Notes: generated by a model from the letters alone, not told the origin. A stretch of 14,128 nucleotides of DNA from an uncultured Atopobium sp. (GCA_938036925.1 CALHVU010000012.1:1-14128), one strand, 5' to 3'; shown: positions 1 through 7,776, numbered from the stretch's first letter. Made by a program: numbers and translations.

Positions 1-1325
1 ATAAAGACATCAAGCGCTGCATCAAGCTCTTCCAACGTTGGGTAACTTGGAGCAATTCTGATATTAGTATCAAAAGGATCTTTACCGGCTGGCCATGTAG
101 CTCCTGCAGGTGTCATGGTAACGCCCAGTTCATTGGCGCGAGAAACAATTGCGCGCGCAGAACCAACAGGACCATCAAACGAGACAAAATAGCCACCCTT
201 TGGATGAGACCAGGTTGCAACGCCTAGATCTCCCAGGCCCTCCTGCAGCTTGCGTTCAACCAGTTCAAAACGTGGTCGAAGCAGCGCGGCATGCTTTTGC
301 ATATGAGCTTCAATGCCCTGAGCGTCTTTGAGGAAACGCACATGTGCCAACTGAGAGATTTTCTCGGGAGAAACTCGAGCAACCTTGAAAGCGCTTTGGA
401 TTTCTTTACTGTCTGCAGGACTTGCAGCAACCCATGCCATGCCTGAGCTTGGGAAGGTTACCTTTGCCGTTGAGGCAAAAGCAATTACCAAGTTCTTTTG
501 AGCGCCTTCTGCAGCAACCTCTGAAAGTGCATCAAAGATATTTAAGAGCTGAGGAGCCTTAGATTCTGGTACAAAGGCATGAATCGCGTAGGCGTTATCC
601 CAGAAGATTCTAAAGTCAGAAGCTGCAGGTTTGAGGTTTGCAAACGCACGAACTACCTCGTCTGAATAGGTGATGCCCGTTGGGTTGGCAAAACGTGGAA
701 CGCACCAAATTCCCTTAACAGAGCTGTCGTTCTCAACAAGCTCCTTGACCACGTCCATATTGGGGCCGTCATCAGTCATAGGTACTGCAACGTTTTCAAA
801 GCCGTAATGCTGTGTAATAGCAAAATGACGGTCATAACCGGGGGCGGGGCACAGGAACTTGAGCGTGGTACCCTGAGCTTTTGCGGCTGCCATCTGCTCT
901 GCCCAAGAAGGCTGACCAGAAAGACCGTGGGTTACGGCATGAGAAATAATGTCATGCATAAGGTTAAGGCTTGAAGAGCCATTTACGATGACCTGATCAG
1001 CAGGTACGCCTGTGATCTCCGCGGCAAAGGCCCGCGCAGAAGGAAGGCCCCAAGGGTCTCCGTAGTTGTCTGCAAAAGAGCCGCCGTCAGTCAGATCAGA
1101 AGCAGAATTCAGCTCGTCAAGCATAGGCTTAGACAGCGCCGTCTGCGCAGGACTTGGCTTTCCGCGAGCCATATCAAGCTTGAGGTTTTTCTCGCCAAGT
1201 GCACGAGCTTCTTGTCCAATAAGCTCAAGAGCCTGGTTAAGCTCAGCATCGCTCATCTTCTGATAAGCGTTTTGCTCAGAGGTTGACTTTGGCTGGAACA
1301 GCTCGCGAGAAACTAGCTCAAACAT
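1..1325 (-). CDS. Aspartate aminotransferase, type Ic (MocR/AspT-like), 3' end cut by window
   Basis: Pyridoxal-phosphate enzyme expected to interconvert aspartate/2-oxoglutarate and oxaloacetate/glutamate in the cytoplasm. The frame is open from an ATG at 1325 to the window edge, about 441 codons, and ends inside a segment reading NIRIAPSYPTLEELDAALDVF. That segment holds the carboxylate-binding Arg and is close to the usual C-terminus, so only a few residues should be missing. Visible motifs: GKPSPAQTALS near residues 55-65, NGSSSLNLMHD near 115-125, NPTG at 214-217, DNAY at 243-246, and STAKVTFPSSG with the Schiff-base Lys at about 288. This pattern is that of the aspartate aminotransferase subgroup typified by corynebacterial AspT, not the classical AspC/AAT families. 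The start is supported by AAAGGGGAG about 5 nt upstream. A TATACT -10-like box lies about 34 nt before the start codon. It is divergent from the small gene at 1398. Family confidence is high; exact substrate specificity is inferred. Confidence 0.9.
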   Translation of the reverse strand, partial: MFELVSRELFQPKSTSEQNAYQKMSDAELNQALELIGQEARALGEKNLKLDMARGKPSPAQTALSKPMLDELNSASDLTDGGSFADNYGDPWGLPSARAFAAEITGVPADQVIVNGSSSLNLMHDIISHAVTHGLSGQPSWAEQMAAAKAQGTTLKFLCPAPGYDRHFAITQHYGFENVAVPMTDDGPNMDVVKELVENDSSVKGIWCVPRFANPTGITYSDEVVRAFANLKPAASDFRIFWDNAYAIHAFVPESKAPQLLNIFDALSEVAAEGAQKNLVIAFASTAKVTFPSSGMAWVAASPADSKEIQSAFKVARVSPEKISQLAHVRFLKDAQGIEAHMQKHAALLRPRFELVERKLQEGLGDLGVATWSHPKGGYFVSFDGPVGSARAIVSRANELGVTMTPAGATWPAGKDPFDTNIRIAPSYPTLEELDAALDVF

Positions 1326-1358
1326 GACACTCCCCTTTTTGGTCTTTGCGTGATACAA

Positions 1359-1364
1359 AGTATA
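1359..1364 (-). promoter_or_regulatory. Putative -10 box (TATACT) for the aminotransferase
   Basis: On the minus strand TATACT lies 34 nt before the aminotransferase ATG, a suitable distance for a -10 element. No good -35 stands at 16-18 nt; TTGTCG sits at about 19 nt spacing. The divergent 1398 gene starts only 72 bp from the aminotransferase start, so its promoter must overlap this region. Confidence 0.3.
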
Positions 1365-1397
1365 GGTGATTTAAAAATCAACGCGACAAGGAGAATC

Positions 1398-1667
1398 ATG
1401 GCAAATTCCGCACAGCCTGGCATGCGCTCGGAGGCATATGGCGAGCTCCAGCACCTTGTTGATAATCTTTATAAGCGCAAACCTTCGGGCACAGTTACTA
1501 ATGTTGACGTGCTGATTCAAGCTGAAGTAGACGATCTTGAAGAGGATTTACAAGAGGTTATTGAGTTGATTCCATCGGGCACATACGTCCGTGCCCGTCT
1601 CTGCGATCAGATTAACTCAATTGTTACGGCGCACGGTTGGGGCTTTACCTACGGTACCGTCGAGTAG
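1398..1667 (+). CDS. Small acidic hypothetical protein, 89 aa
   Basis: I do not recognise this protein. The ATG at 1398 is preceded by AAGGAG with 4 nt spacing, which favours it over the in-frame GTG at 1350 that has no such site. The 89-residue product is soluble-looking, with no signal peptide or membrane segment. It has an acidic centre (EVDDLEEDLQEVIEL, about residues 43-57) likely to be helical, and a C-terminal half with YVRARLCDQIN and HGWGFTYGT. Its 3' end is 33 bp from the convergent nhaA stop, with no terminator hairpin visible between them. It is divergent from the aminotransferase and shares its 72-bp upstream region. The good ribosome-binding site and a complete frame without competing genes argue that it is real; function is unknown. 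Confidence 0.7.
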   Translation: MANSAQPGMRSEAYGELQHLVDNLYKRKPSGTVTNVDVLIQAEVDDLEEDLQEVIELIPSGTYVRARLCDQINSIVTAHGWGFTYGTVE

Positions 1668-1700
1668 TCATAGCTTATCGATTAGTACGTCTCATTAGGT

Positions 1701-3077
1701 TTATTCTTGTACGGCATCTTCCCTTAAGCTGCTCTGCCTTTGGTGCTTATAAAACTCTGCGAGGTGTACAAAGAGTAGGCCCAAGATTGCAGAAGCAAAC
1801 GATGCGGCAAGAACAGCTACCTTAGCTGCAAGAATCTCCCCTGCATCTGGGAATGCAAGATTAGAGATAAGAATTGACATGGTAAAGCCTAGGCCGCCCA
1901 TAAGACCAACAGCTGTAATCTGAATCCAATCAACTTTTGCAGGAAGCTTGCAAATCTTACATTTGACCAGCAAGAGCGTTACAAAAATAATTCCTAGTGG
2001 CTTACCCAGGACAGCGCCAAAGAAAACGCCATGTGCAATAGAGCTGCTCAATAGAGCGCCAAAATCTGCTCCTACCAGCGTAATCTGCGCGTTTACAAAC
2101 GCAAAAATAGGCAGAACAACAAAGTTTACAAAGACAGAAATATAGTGCTCAACACGCTGAAGCGGCGGAGTTACGTGGTGCATGACCTGCTCGATAGAGT
2201 TGGCACCATGCGTAAAGTCATGCTGACCTAAAACGTGATGCTCGTCATCGTAGTGATCATCAAGCTCACGAGCGCGTCTTGAGAGCCAGCTTCCCAGCTT
2301 ACTCAAGCGAACATCAGAGTGAGATGGCAAGAAAAAGGCAAGAAGAACGCCTGCAAGGGTTGCATGAATTCCTGAGTGGTACATGCAGACCCAAAGAACC
2401 AAACCAACAAGCAAATAAGGACCGGAAGAATAAATCTTTAAACGATTCATTCCCCACAAAATGACAAGTACTCCAAGAGAAGCTGCCAACCAGGCAATAT
2501 CTGGTGTGTGACCATAAAAAAGCGCAATGACCACAATAGCCAAGATATCATCAGCAATTGCAAGTGTCTGAAAAAAGACCTTGGTTTGCGGACTAATTCT
2601 GTTGCCCAACAGCGACATGACACCCAGCGCAAAGGCAATATCAGTAGCAATTGGGGTTGCCCAGCCATGAGGAGCAGAACTTGCATTAAGAGCCAGATAA
2701 ATAAGGGCAGGAACGGCAACACCACCAACAGCGGCAAGCATAGGAAGCATTGCCTGTCTTGGCTTTCTGAGCTGACCAACAGTTACCTCATACTTGAGCT
2801 CAATACCTACAAGCAAGAAAAAGATGGCCATGAGAAAGTCATTAACAAAGACTTCCAAAGCCATATATGCATGAATGGTACCAAGCGAGAAACTCATTTG
2901 CACTTCAAGAATTTCTCGAACCACCTCATGAGCAGGTGAGTTGGCAACTACAAGCGCAATAAGAGCTGCAAGTACCATGACTGCTGCCGCAATAGTGCTG
3001 TTAGAGGTGATTTTCTTTAGAGAAGAGCGCTGACTAATTCTTCTTACAACTGCGGGCTCTCTATAAATACTAGACAT
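1701..3077 (-). CDS. nhaA: Na+/H+ antiporter NhaA
   Basis: Membrane antiporter that expels Na+ (or Li+) in exchange for protons, for salt and pH homeostasis. The 458-aa product shows many hydrophobic helices and the NhaA hallmarks. These are TDIAFALG with Asp146 (E. coli D133), the ion-binding pair Asp176-Asp177 in AIADDILA (E. coli D163-D164), Lys359 in GKPLG (E. coli K300), and GLGFTMSI near 396-403. Positions keep a constant +13 offset to E. coli until a hydrophilic insertion of about 46 residues (roughly 255-302), which accounts for most of the extra length over the E. coli protein (about 390 aa). The insertion is rich in His and Asp/Glu (HYDDEHH, QHDFTH, VMHHV). The ATG at 3077 is used; its ribosome-binding site is weak (AAAGAGAG about 11 nt upstream). 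It is divergent from the DegV gene and convergent with the 89-aa ORF. Confidence 0.96.
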   Translation of the reverse strand: MSSIYREPAVVRRISQRSSLKKITSNSTIAAAVMVLAALIALVVANSPAHEVVREILEVQMSFSLGTIHAYMALEVFVNDFLMAIFFLLVGIELKYEVTVGQLRKPRQAMLPMLAAVGGVAVPALIYLALNASSAPHGWATPIATDIAFALGVMSLLGNRISPQTKVFFQTLAIADDILAIVVIALFYGHTPDIAWLAASLGVLVILWGMNRLKIYSSGPYLLVGLVLWVCMYHSGIHATLAGVLLAFFLPSHSDVRLSKLGSWLSRRARELDDHYDDEHHVLGQHDFTHGANSIEQVMHHVTPPLQRVEHYISVFVNFVVLPIFAFVNAQITLVGADFGALLSSSIAHGVFFGAVLGKPLGIIFVTLLLVKCKICKLPAKVDWIQITAVGLMGGLGFTMSILISNLAFPDAGEILAAKVAVLAASFASAILGLLFVHLAEFYKHQRQSSLREDAVQE

Positions 3078-3149
3078 TATCTGCCGTTCTCTCTTTATCT
3101 AAATGGTATTGACCGTTAGCTATGAAAGTTTTTCTCGATGTATATGCCT

Positions 3150-3179
3150 AGTGTACCGTCTACCTACCGTTGAGGGCAA
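3150..3179 (-). promoter_or_regulatory. Putative nhaA promoter (TTGCCC-18-TACACT)
   Basis: On the minus strand TTGCCC (3174-3179) and TACACT (3150-3155) are separated by 18 nt, a plausible sigma-70-type promoter leaving a leader of about 65 nt before the nhaA ATG. Identified by eye only; the 204-bp divergent region contains other AT-rich boxes. Confidence 0.35.
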
Positions 3180-3180
3180 C

Positions 3181-3210
3181 TTGTCATATCTCAAGAAAAC
3201 GGGGTATATC
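3181..3210 (+). promoter_or_regulatory. Putative degV promoter (TTGTCA-18-TATATC)
   Basis: TTGTCA at 3181-3186 is followed after 18 nt by TATATC at 3205-3210, giving a leader of roughly 65 nt before the ATG at 3282. It lies back to back with the proposed nhaA promoter, so the two genes may share regulatory DNA. Confidence 0.35.
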
Positions 3211-3281
3211 TCTATGTAAAATGTGGGTAATAGAAAGTCAACGTTTAGCTACTTGTAGCACGTATATATTTGGAGCGGATA

Positions 3282-4139
3282 ATGGACACTAAACGAATTG
3301 CCATCATCACAGACTCAGGAACTAATGTCCCACCTGATTTTGTTGCTGAACACAATATTCGTATCACCCCACTTCGCATTAACTATTCTGACGGCTCTTC
3401 CTACGAGTCTGGTATTACCATCACGCCAGCTGAGCTTGTTGCTCGCTTTGAAGAAGAAGTTCCTAAGACATCACTTCCTTCTCCTGAGGGCATTAAAGCT
3501 GCCTTTGATGATGCAAAAGCAGCGGGGTACGAGGGTGCTGTTTACGTTGCTATCTCCTCTGGACTTTCTGCTACCTGCGATACTGCTCGCATGATTGCGG
3601 AGTCCATTACAGACTTCCCTATTTATGTTGTTGATACCAAAAACATTGGCATTGCTTCTGGCCTTATTGTTATTGAGGCTCAACACCTTATTGAGCAGGG
3701 CCTTTCTCTTGAGGAGATTGGCGCCAAACTTGATCAGGCTTCTCTGAACACACGCGTATACTTCTCCGTTCCAAGCCTTGAGTATCTACGTAAGGGTGGC
3801 CGCATTTCTGAGGCAATTTATCGCATTGGTTCCATGTTAAACATCAAACCTGTTCTTACCTGCGATGAGAACGGCAAATACACCATTGCCAAGAAGACTC
3901 GCGGTTGGCAGAAGTCTCTTGCAGGACAGATTGCTCTAGGAGCAGCCTTTGCTCAGCAATTTGACCGCGTCCATGTGGGAATTTGCTGCTCTGCGCCAAA
4001 TATCATTTACTCCGAAATGGAAGCCATGATTAAAGAAGCAATCCCTAATGTCACCGACTTTAGGTATGTCGAGGCTGGCTCGGACCTTCTTGTCCATACG
4101 GGACCAGGCCTTGTTGGTTATGCCGTATTTGGCTACTAA
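3282..4139 (+). CDS. DegV family protein (fatty-acid-binding, FakB-like)
   Basis: 285-aa cytoplasmic protein of the DegV fold, whose members bind a long-chain fatty acid; in Gram-positives the FakB members present it to the kinase FakA for phospholipid synthesis. Family motifs are complete: TDSGTNVP at 10-17, KTSLPSP at 62-68 with Thr63, ISSGLSATC at 91-99 with Ser93 (the Thr and Ser positions that hold the fatty-acid carboxylate in FakB structures), VDTK at 117-120, YLRKGGRIS at 168-176, LNIKPVL at 186-192 and HTGPGLVG at 272-279. Length is typical. The ATG at 3282 is preceded by GGAG with about 6 nt spacing; an in-frame TTG 12 nt upstream is less likely because it falls just before that site. 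A terminator follows at 4165. No fakA is in the window, so the FakB role is inferred from the family. Confidence 0.93.
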   Translation: MDTKRIAIITDSGTNVPPDFVAEHNIRITPLRINYSDGSSYESGITITPAELVARFEEEVPKTSLPSPEGIKAAFDDAKAAGYEGAVYVAISSGLSATCDTARMIAESITDFPIYVVDTKNIGIASGLIVIEAQHLIEQGLSLEEIGAKLDQASLNTRVYFSVPSLEYLRKGGRISEAIYRIGSMLNIKPVLTCDENGKYTIAKKTRGWQKSLAGQIALGAAFAQQFDRVHVGICCSAPNIIYSEMEAMIKEAIPNVTDFRYVEAGSDLLVHTGPGLVGYAVFGY

Positions 4140-4164
4140 AAGTTAATCGCCTCATGCAACTAAG

Positions 4165-4196
4165 AACAGCCGCCCACTCAGGCGGCTGTTTTCTTG
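4165..4196 (+). terminator. Rho-independent terminator after degV
   Basis: A 10-bp stem, AACAGCCGCC (4165-4174) paired with GGCGGCTGTT (4181-4190), closes a 6-nt loop and runs into TTTTCTT. It begins 25 nt after the degV stop. The T-tract is on the plus side only, so it serves degV rather than the convergent rnhA. Confidence 0.9.
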
Positions 4197-4209
4197 TAGA
4201 GAGCACGTA

Positions 4210-4231
4210 GGGCGAGAAGAGCTTCTCGTCC
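4210..4231. repeat. Inverted pair of CGAGAAG words between degV and rnhA
   Basis: GGGCGAGAAG (4210-4219) faces CTTCTCGTCC (4222-4231) with only 2 nt between, forming a near-palindrome with one G-T mispair. It lies 11 nt before the rnhA stop codon. It includes one copy of the dispersed GGCGAGAA word discussed in the findings, and could form a cruciform or hairpin at the end of the rnhA transcript, but it has no T-tract on the minus strand. Confidence 0.5.
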
Positions 4232-4242
4232 AAGCATGTGCG

Positions 4243-4755
4243 TTACAGCAATGGCTGATCCGCGAAGAAACCTTGGTCGTCAAGAAGATTGGAGCCGTCA
4301 GCAGCTTCAGTTGCCAGCTGATCGCAGCGCTCGTTAAGCGGATGGCCTGCGTGGCCTTTGACCCACTTAAAACTTACCTCATGGTCTTCCATGGCGGAAA
4401 GCAAACGCTTCCAAAGGTCTACGTTTTTGACAGGCTCTTTAGAAGCCGTTTTCCAGCCTTTTCTAATCCACCCCGAGACCCATTTTTGATTAAACGCATC
4501 AACTACGTACTTTGAATCGGAATAGAGCTCAACCTGGCAGGGACGCTTAAGCGCTTCAAGTGCAACAATGACGCCAAGGAGCTCCATACGGTTATTTGTA
4601 GTGGATTTATAACCCTGGCTGAACTCTTTTGTATGCTGCTGGCCGGAGGGATCGGTATATAGAAGCACGGCCCCGTAGCCACCAGGACCAGGGTTTCCTC
4701 GAGACGCACCGTCTGTATAGACTGTGACGTGCATATATGAGGTTGCAGCCTCCAT
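4243..4755 (-). CDS. rnhA: Ribonuclease HI
   Basis: Cytoplasmic endonuclease that cuts the RNA strand of RNA-DNA hybrids (R-loops, Okazaki primers). The 170-aa product has the whole catalytic set: Asp15 in YTDGASRGNPGPGG, Glu58 in NNRMEL, Asp80 in YSDSKYV, His135 in KGHAGH and Asp145 in NERCDQLA. It also has the basic protrusion (WIRKGWKT) that binds the hybrid in E. coli RNase HI, and a short acidic C-terminal tail (LLDDQGFF). The ATG at 4755 has GAGGAG with about 7 nt spacing; Met8 is an alternative but lacks a better site. It starts 34 bp after polA on the same strand, with no terminator between, so the two are probably co-transcribed. This fits joint work on primer and R-loop removal. Confidence 0.96.
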   Translation of the reverse strand: MEAATSYMHVTVYTDGASRGNPGPGGYGAVLLYTDPSGQQHTKEFSQGYKSTTNNRMELLGVIVALEALKRPCQVELYSDSKYVVDAFNQKWVSGWIRKGWKTASKEPVKNVDLWKRLLSAMEDHEVSFKWVKGHAGHPLNERCDQLATEAADGSNLLDDQGFFADQPLL

Positions 4756-4789
4756 ACCAAATCTCCTCTAGAACGCGCCTCTTACGTGT

Positions 4790-7528
4790 TTACTTTGCCT
4801 CAGCCCAATTGGAGCCATAGCTGACATCAGCAATCAGAGGGACACGCAGGGTAACAACGTCTTCCATGGTCTCTTTTACCAACGCAGAGACTGTCTCAAT
4901 CTCTGACTCTGGAACTTCCAAGTCAAGTTCGTCGTGAATCTGAAGAATCAGCTTTGACGCAAGACCCTCATCACGCAGGCGTTTCTCGACATTAATCATT
5001 GCAATTTTGATAATGTCTGCAGCACTTCCCTGCATAGGGTGATTCATAGCAGTACGCTCGCCAAAGGCAATGAGCTGGCGATTTGACTGATTGAACTCTC
5101 TAATGTGGCGCTTACGACCGTACATGGTAATCGCATAACCACACTCGTGAGCAGTACGGACGGAATCGTCAAGGTATGCACGGACTCCAGGATATGCGTC
5201 AAAATAGCGGTCAATCATCTCTTGCGCTTCCTTGCGGGAAATCTTCAGAGACGTTGCCAGACCAAAGGCCTGCTGACCATAGACAATGCCAAAGTTAACT
5301 GCCTTAGCACGGCTACGAAGTGCTGGCGTGACCTCTTCAACAGGCACGCCAAAGACGCGTGCGGCAGTTGCGGCGTGGAAGTCGGCACCAGAGTTAAATG
5401 CTGCTACCAGGTGCTCGTCAGCTGAAAGATGTGCCAGCAAGCGCAGCTCAATCTGGGAGTAGTCGCAGGCGAGAAAAACGCTGCCCTCGGGAACGGTAAA
5501 GGCAGTACGGACACGATGTCCCAGCTCAGAGCGAGTAGGAATGTTCTGCAGGTTTGGATCAGAGCTGGAAAGCCTTCCTGTTGCAGCAACGGTCTGATTG
5601 AATGTGGTGTGGATGCGCTTATCGCCACGAATAAGCGCAGGAAGCGCATCGAGATAAGTTGATTTGATCTTGGCGCGCTCACGATATTCAAGAACATCAG
5701 CAACAATCTGGTACTCCTGCGCCAGGTCTCCTAGAACCTTTGCGTTGGTGGAGTAGAACCCGGTGCGCGTCTTTTTAAGGCCGTAGGTTGGAAGTTTAAG
5801 CACGTCAAACAAGATATGAGAAAGCTGGCTTGGAGAATCCAAGTTAAAATCCTCGCCTGCTGTCTGGTGAATACTTGCCACACGCTGCGCAATATCTTCA
5901 CCCAGCTCCAAAGACTGCTTAGCAAGCTCTTGAGGATCAACGTAGAGACCACGACGCTCCATCGCAGCAAGTACAGGCAAAAGTTGCATCTCCAGAGAAG
6001 TAAAGAGCTCCAAAGAACCATCATCTTCAAGCTTTTTAGTAAGCACAGACACAAGAACCCTAGCAGCTACAGCTCTTAGTGCTGCAGCGGGAATCTCATC
6101 TGTAGGCTCAGGAAGCTCAGAGCCAAAGTACAGCTCAACCAAGCCGTTGATATCAAAGCTTGAACGATCAGACTCAAGCAGATACGCGGCAACACCTGTG
6201 TCAAAGAGGCGGTCAGAATCAATGGTCTCAATATCCAGTTTCTGTGGCTCAGATGAATCAACAGGGCTTACCTCATGAAGCAGCGCCTTGACATCGTCTG
6301 CAGCAACACGGGCTTCTCGCAAAATACGCAAGAGTGCTGCGGTGGCGTTTTCTCCTTCAAATTTGAGGAGCGCCTTTTCTGTAGACACCCAAAGCGTGCG
6401 AGAAAGGCTAAAGAGGGCTCCAGCGTCCGCAGCTGAATCCTCAGCAACGCCAATCCACTCCTGGTTCTCAATTGCAGCAGTGAGCACAGCAGATGCATCT
6501 CCTGCCTGCAAAAACACTGATGGAATAGGAAGTGCAGGTGTAGCAGAGGCGGTTTGTGCGACTGCGCCAGCGGCAGAGCCACCGGCCATGCGAGCAAGCC
6601 TTGAGGTCATACCGGTAAAGCCCAAAGCAGAGAAAGCCTTGACCACGTCATTTGGATCAAATGTTGGGAACTGAGCGTCGTCCAGGTTGATATCAAGCGG
6701 CGCATCAGTGCGAATAGTAGCAACCTTGCGGGAAAGCAGCGCGTCATCAATGTGGGCGCGAAGGTTTTCTCCCACCTTACCCTTGACCTCGTCAGCGTGA
6801 GCAATGACCTGGTCAAGCGAGCCATACTCCACAATCAGCGCAGCGGCTTTCTTGGGGCCAATTCCGGGAACGCCCGGAATGTTGTCGGAAGAATCTCCCT
6901 TAAGACCATAGAAATCTGGAACAAGCTCAGGCGTAATACCTGCATAGAGATCTGCCACAGTCTCTGGTGTCATAATTGAGACGTCAGAGACGCCCTTGCG
7001 CGTAGAGACAATCTTGACGTTTTCTGTGGAGAGCTGATACATATCGCGGTCGCCCGTGAAGAGCAGCATCTGATAGCCCTCTGCCTCACCGCGGCGAGCA
7101 AGGGTGCCCAAGATATCGTCGCCCTCCCAGCCTTCAAGCTGGCAGACAGGAACATCAAGCGTCTTGAGCAGCTCCTTGACTATGGGAAACTGTGCATGCA
7201 AAGCGGGGTCCATCGGAGGACGCTGAGCCTTGTACTGAGGCAACATATCAATGCGAACCTGTGGTTTACCCTTATCAAAGGCGCAAATGACACCATCTGG
7301 CGAGAAGGACTCAACAAGCTTGATAAACATGTTGAAGAAGCCAAACAACGCGCCAGTTGGCGTACCATCTGGAGCTGCCATTGGCTGACGGATTGCATGG
7401 AATGCTCGGTGCATGAGCGAGTTTCCGTCAATAACGGCAATGGTCCTACGTGGTTTAACTGCACCTTCTTTGATTGATGCAACCTCGTTTTGATCTGTAG
7501 TATCAACTGGCATAGTAGTATCAGACAT
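4790..7528 (-). CDS. polA: DNA polymerase I
   Basis: 912-aa repair and Okazaki-fragment polymerase. Residues about 28-310 form the 5'-nuclease domain, with DGNSL (Asp34), EGDD (Asp137-138), TGDRDMYQL (Asp160, Asp162) and GDSSDNIPGVPGIG (Asp212, Asp215). Residues about 335-500 occupy the 3'-5' exonuclease position but lack the DxE of Exo I (the segment reads IGVAEDSAAD), and no clear Exo II or III acidic residues are visible, so proofreading is probably lost, as in many Gram-positive Pol I. Residues 510-912 are the polymerase. Motif A is ACDYSQIELR (Asp689), the O-helix is RSRAKAVNFGIVYG (Lys742, Phe746, the E. coli F762 position) and motif C is QIHDEL (His865-Asp866-Glu867). The start has GAGGAG with 5 nt spacing. 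A polar N-terminal tail of about 26 residues precedes the first strand. It is followed by rnhA and divergent from the glutamine synthetase. Confidence 0.98.
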   Translation of the reverse strand: MSDTTMPVDTTDQNEVASIKEGAVKPRRTIAVIDGNSLMHRAFHAIRQPMAAPDGTPTGALFGFFNMFIKLVESFSPDGVICAFDKGKPQVRIDMLPQYKAQRPPMDPALHAQFPIVKELLKTLDVPVCQLEGWEGDDILGTLARRGEAEGYQMLLFTGDRDMYQLSTENVKIVSTRKGVSDVSIMTPETVADLYAGITPELVPDFYGLKGDSSDNIPGVPGIGPKKAAALIVEYGSLDQVIAHADEVKGKVGENLRAHIDDALLSRKVATIRTDAPLDINLDDAQFPTFDPNDVVKAFSALGFTGMTSRLARMAGGSAAGAVAQTASATPALPIPSVFLQAGDASAVLTAAIENQEWIGVAEDSAADAGALFSLSRTLWVSTEKALLKFEGENATAALLRILREARVAADDVKALLHEVSPVDSSEPQKLDIETIDSDRLFDTGVAAYLLESDRSSFDINGLVELYFGSELPEPTDEIPAAALRAVAARVLVSVLTKKLEDDGSLELFTSLEMQLLPVLAAMERRGLYVDPQELAKQSLELGEDIAQRVASIHQTAGEDFNLDSPSQLSHILFDVLKLPTYGLKKTRTGFYSTNAKVLGDLAQEYQIVADVLEYRERAKIKSTYLDALPALIRGDKRIHTTFNQTVAATGRLSSSDPNLQNIPTRSELGHRVRTAFTVPEGSVFLACDYSQIELRLLAHLSADEHLVAAFNSGADFHAATAARVFGVPVEEVTPALRSRAKAVNFGIVYGQQAFGLATSLKISRKEAQEMIDRYFDAYPGVRAYLDDSVRTAHECGYAITMYGRKRHIREFNQSNRQLIAFGERTAMNHPMQGSAADIIKIAMINVEKRLRDEGLASKLILQIHDELDLEVPESEIETVSALVKETMEDVVTLRVPLIADVSYGSNWAEAK

Positions 7529-7557
7529 ACCTGCTCCTCTTAGTTTTGTGTGCTTCT

Positions 7558-7563
7558 ATTGTA
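7558..7563 (-). promoter_or_regulatory. Putative polA -10 box (TACAAT)
   Basis: On the minus strand TACAAT stands 29 nt before the polA ATG. No convincing -35 is seen at 16-18 nt upstream. It would give a short leader that includes the strong GAGGAG ribosome-binding site. Confidence 0.35.
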
Positions 7564-7649
7564 CTAAGAGTTCCTCTGCTTATGCGCGCCAGAGCCCATG
7601 GAAACAAAGCCCACATCTCATTTGGGCAGCGGCCAAAATTTTTTGTAAT

Positions 7650-7720
7650 CGTTATGTTTCTGTTTGTATCCTCGCCACTCTGACTCTGTCAAACGTGCGA
7701 AAATAACAACCAACATAACG
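7650..7720. repeat. Separated 9-bp inverted repeat upstream of the glutamine synthetase
   Basis: CGTTATGTT at 7650-7658 and its exact reverse complement AACATAACG at 7712-7720 flank the stretch just upstream of the GSIII start. The first copy overlaps the area where a promoter would be expected (TTGTAA at 7643 with TGTATC at 7665 is a weak candidate); the second lies 56 nt before the start codon. This spacing could suit a looping repressor or two half-sites, but no known operator is recognised. Confidence 0.4.
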
Positions 7721-7776
7721 TGCTCAGCACGCGAGAAAACAGACTAACTGCCAGCATTTATCCACAAGGAGGGGCT

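Noticed and set aside
2508..2939. A 143-codon plus-strand ORF opposite nhaA, and similar long antisense frames opposite polA and glnN
   Set aside because: They lie wholly inside well-identified genes on the other strand or frame, have low-complexity composition and lack ribosome-binding sites.
7621..7646. TTTGG...CCAAA hairpin followed by TTTTTT on the plus strand, resembling a terminator
   Set aside because: The stem is only 5 bp and no plus-strand gene lies upstream of it to be terminated, since polA runs the other way.
7598..7648. A 16-codon ORF (ATG at 7598 to TAA at 7648) upstream of glnN that could be a leader peptide
   Set aside because: It has no ribosome-binding site, no run of regulatory codons, and would start upstream of any plausible glnN promoter.
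7720..7776. Upstream extension of the glutamine synthetase to the GTG at 7720
   Set aside because: The GTG at 7777 has AAGGAGG directly upstream; the 19 extra residues show no family similarity and the 7720 codon has no ribosome-binding site.
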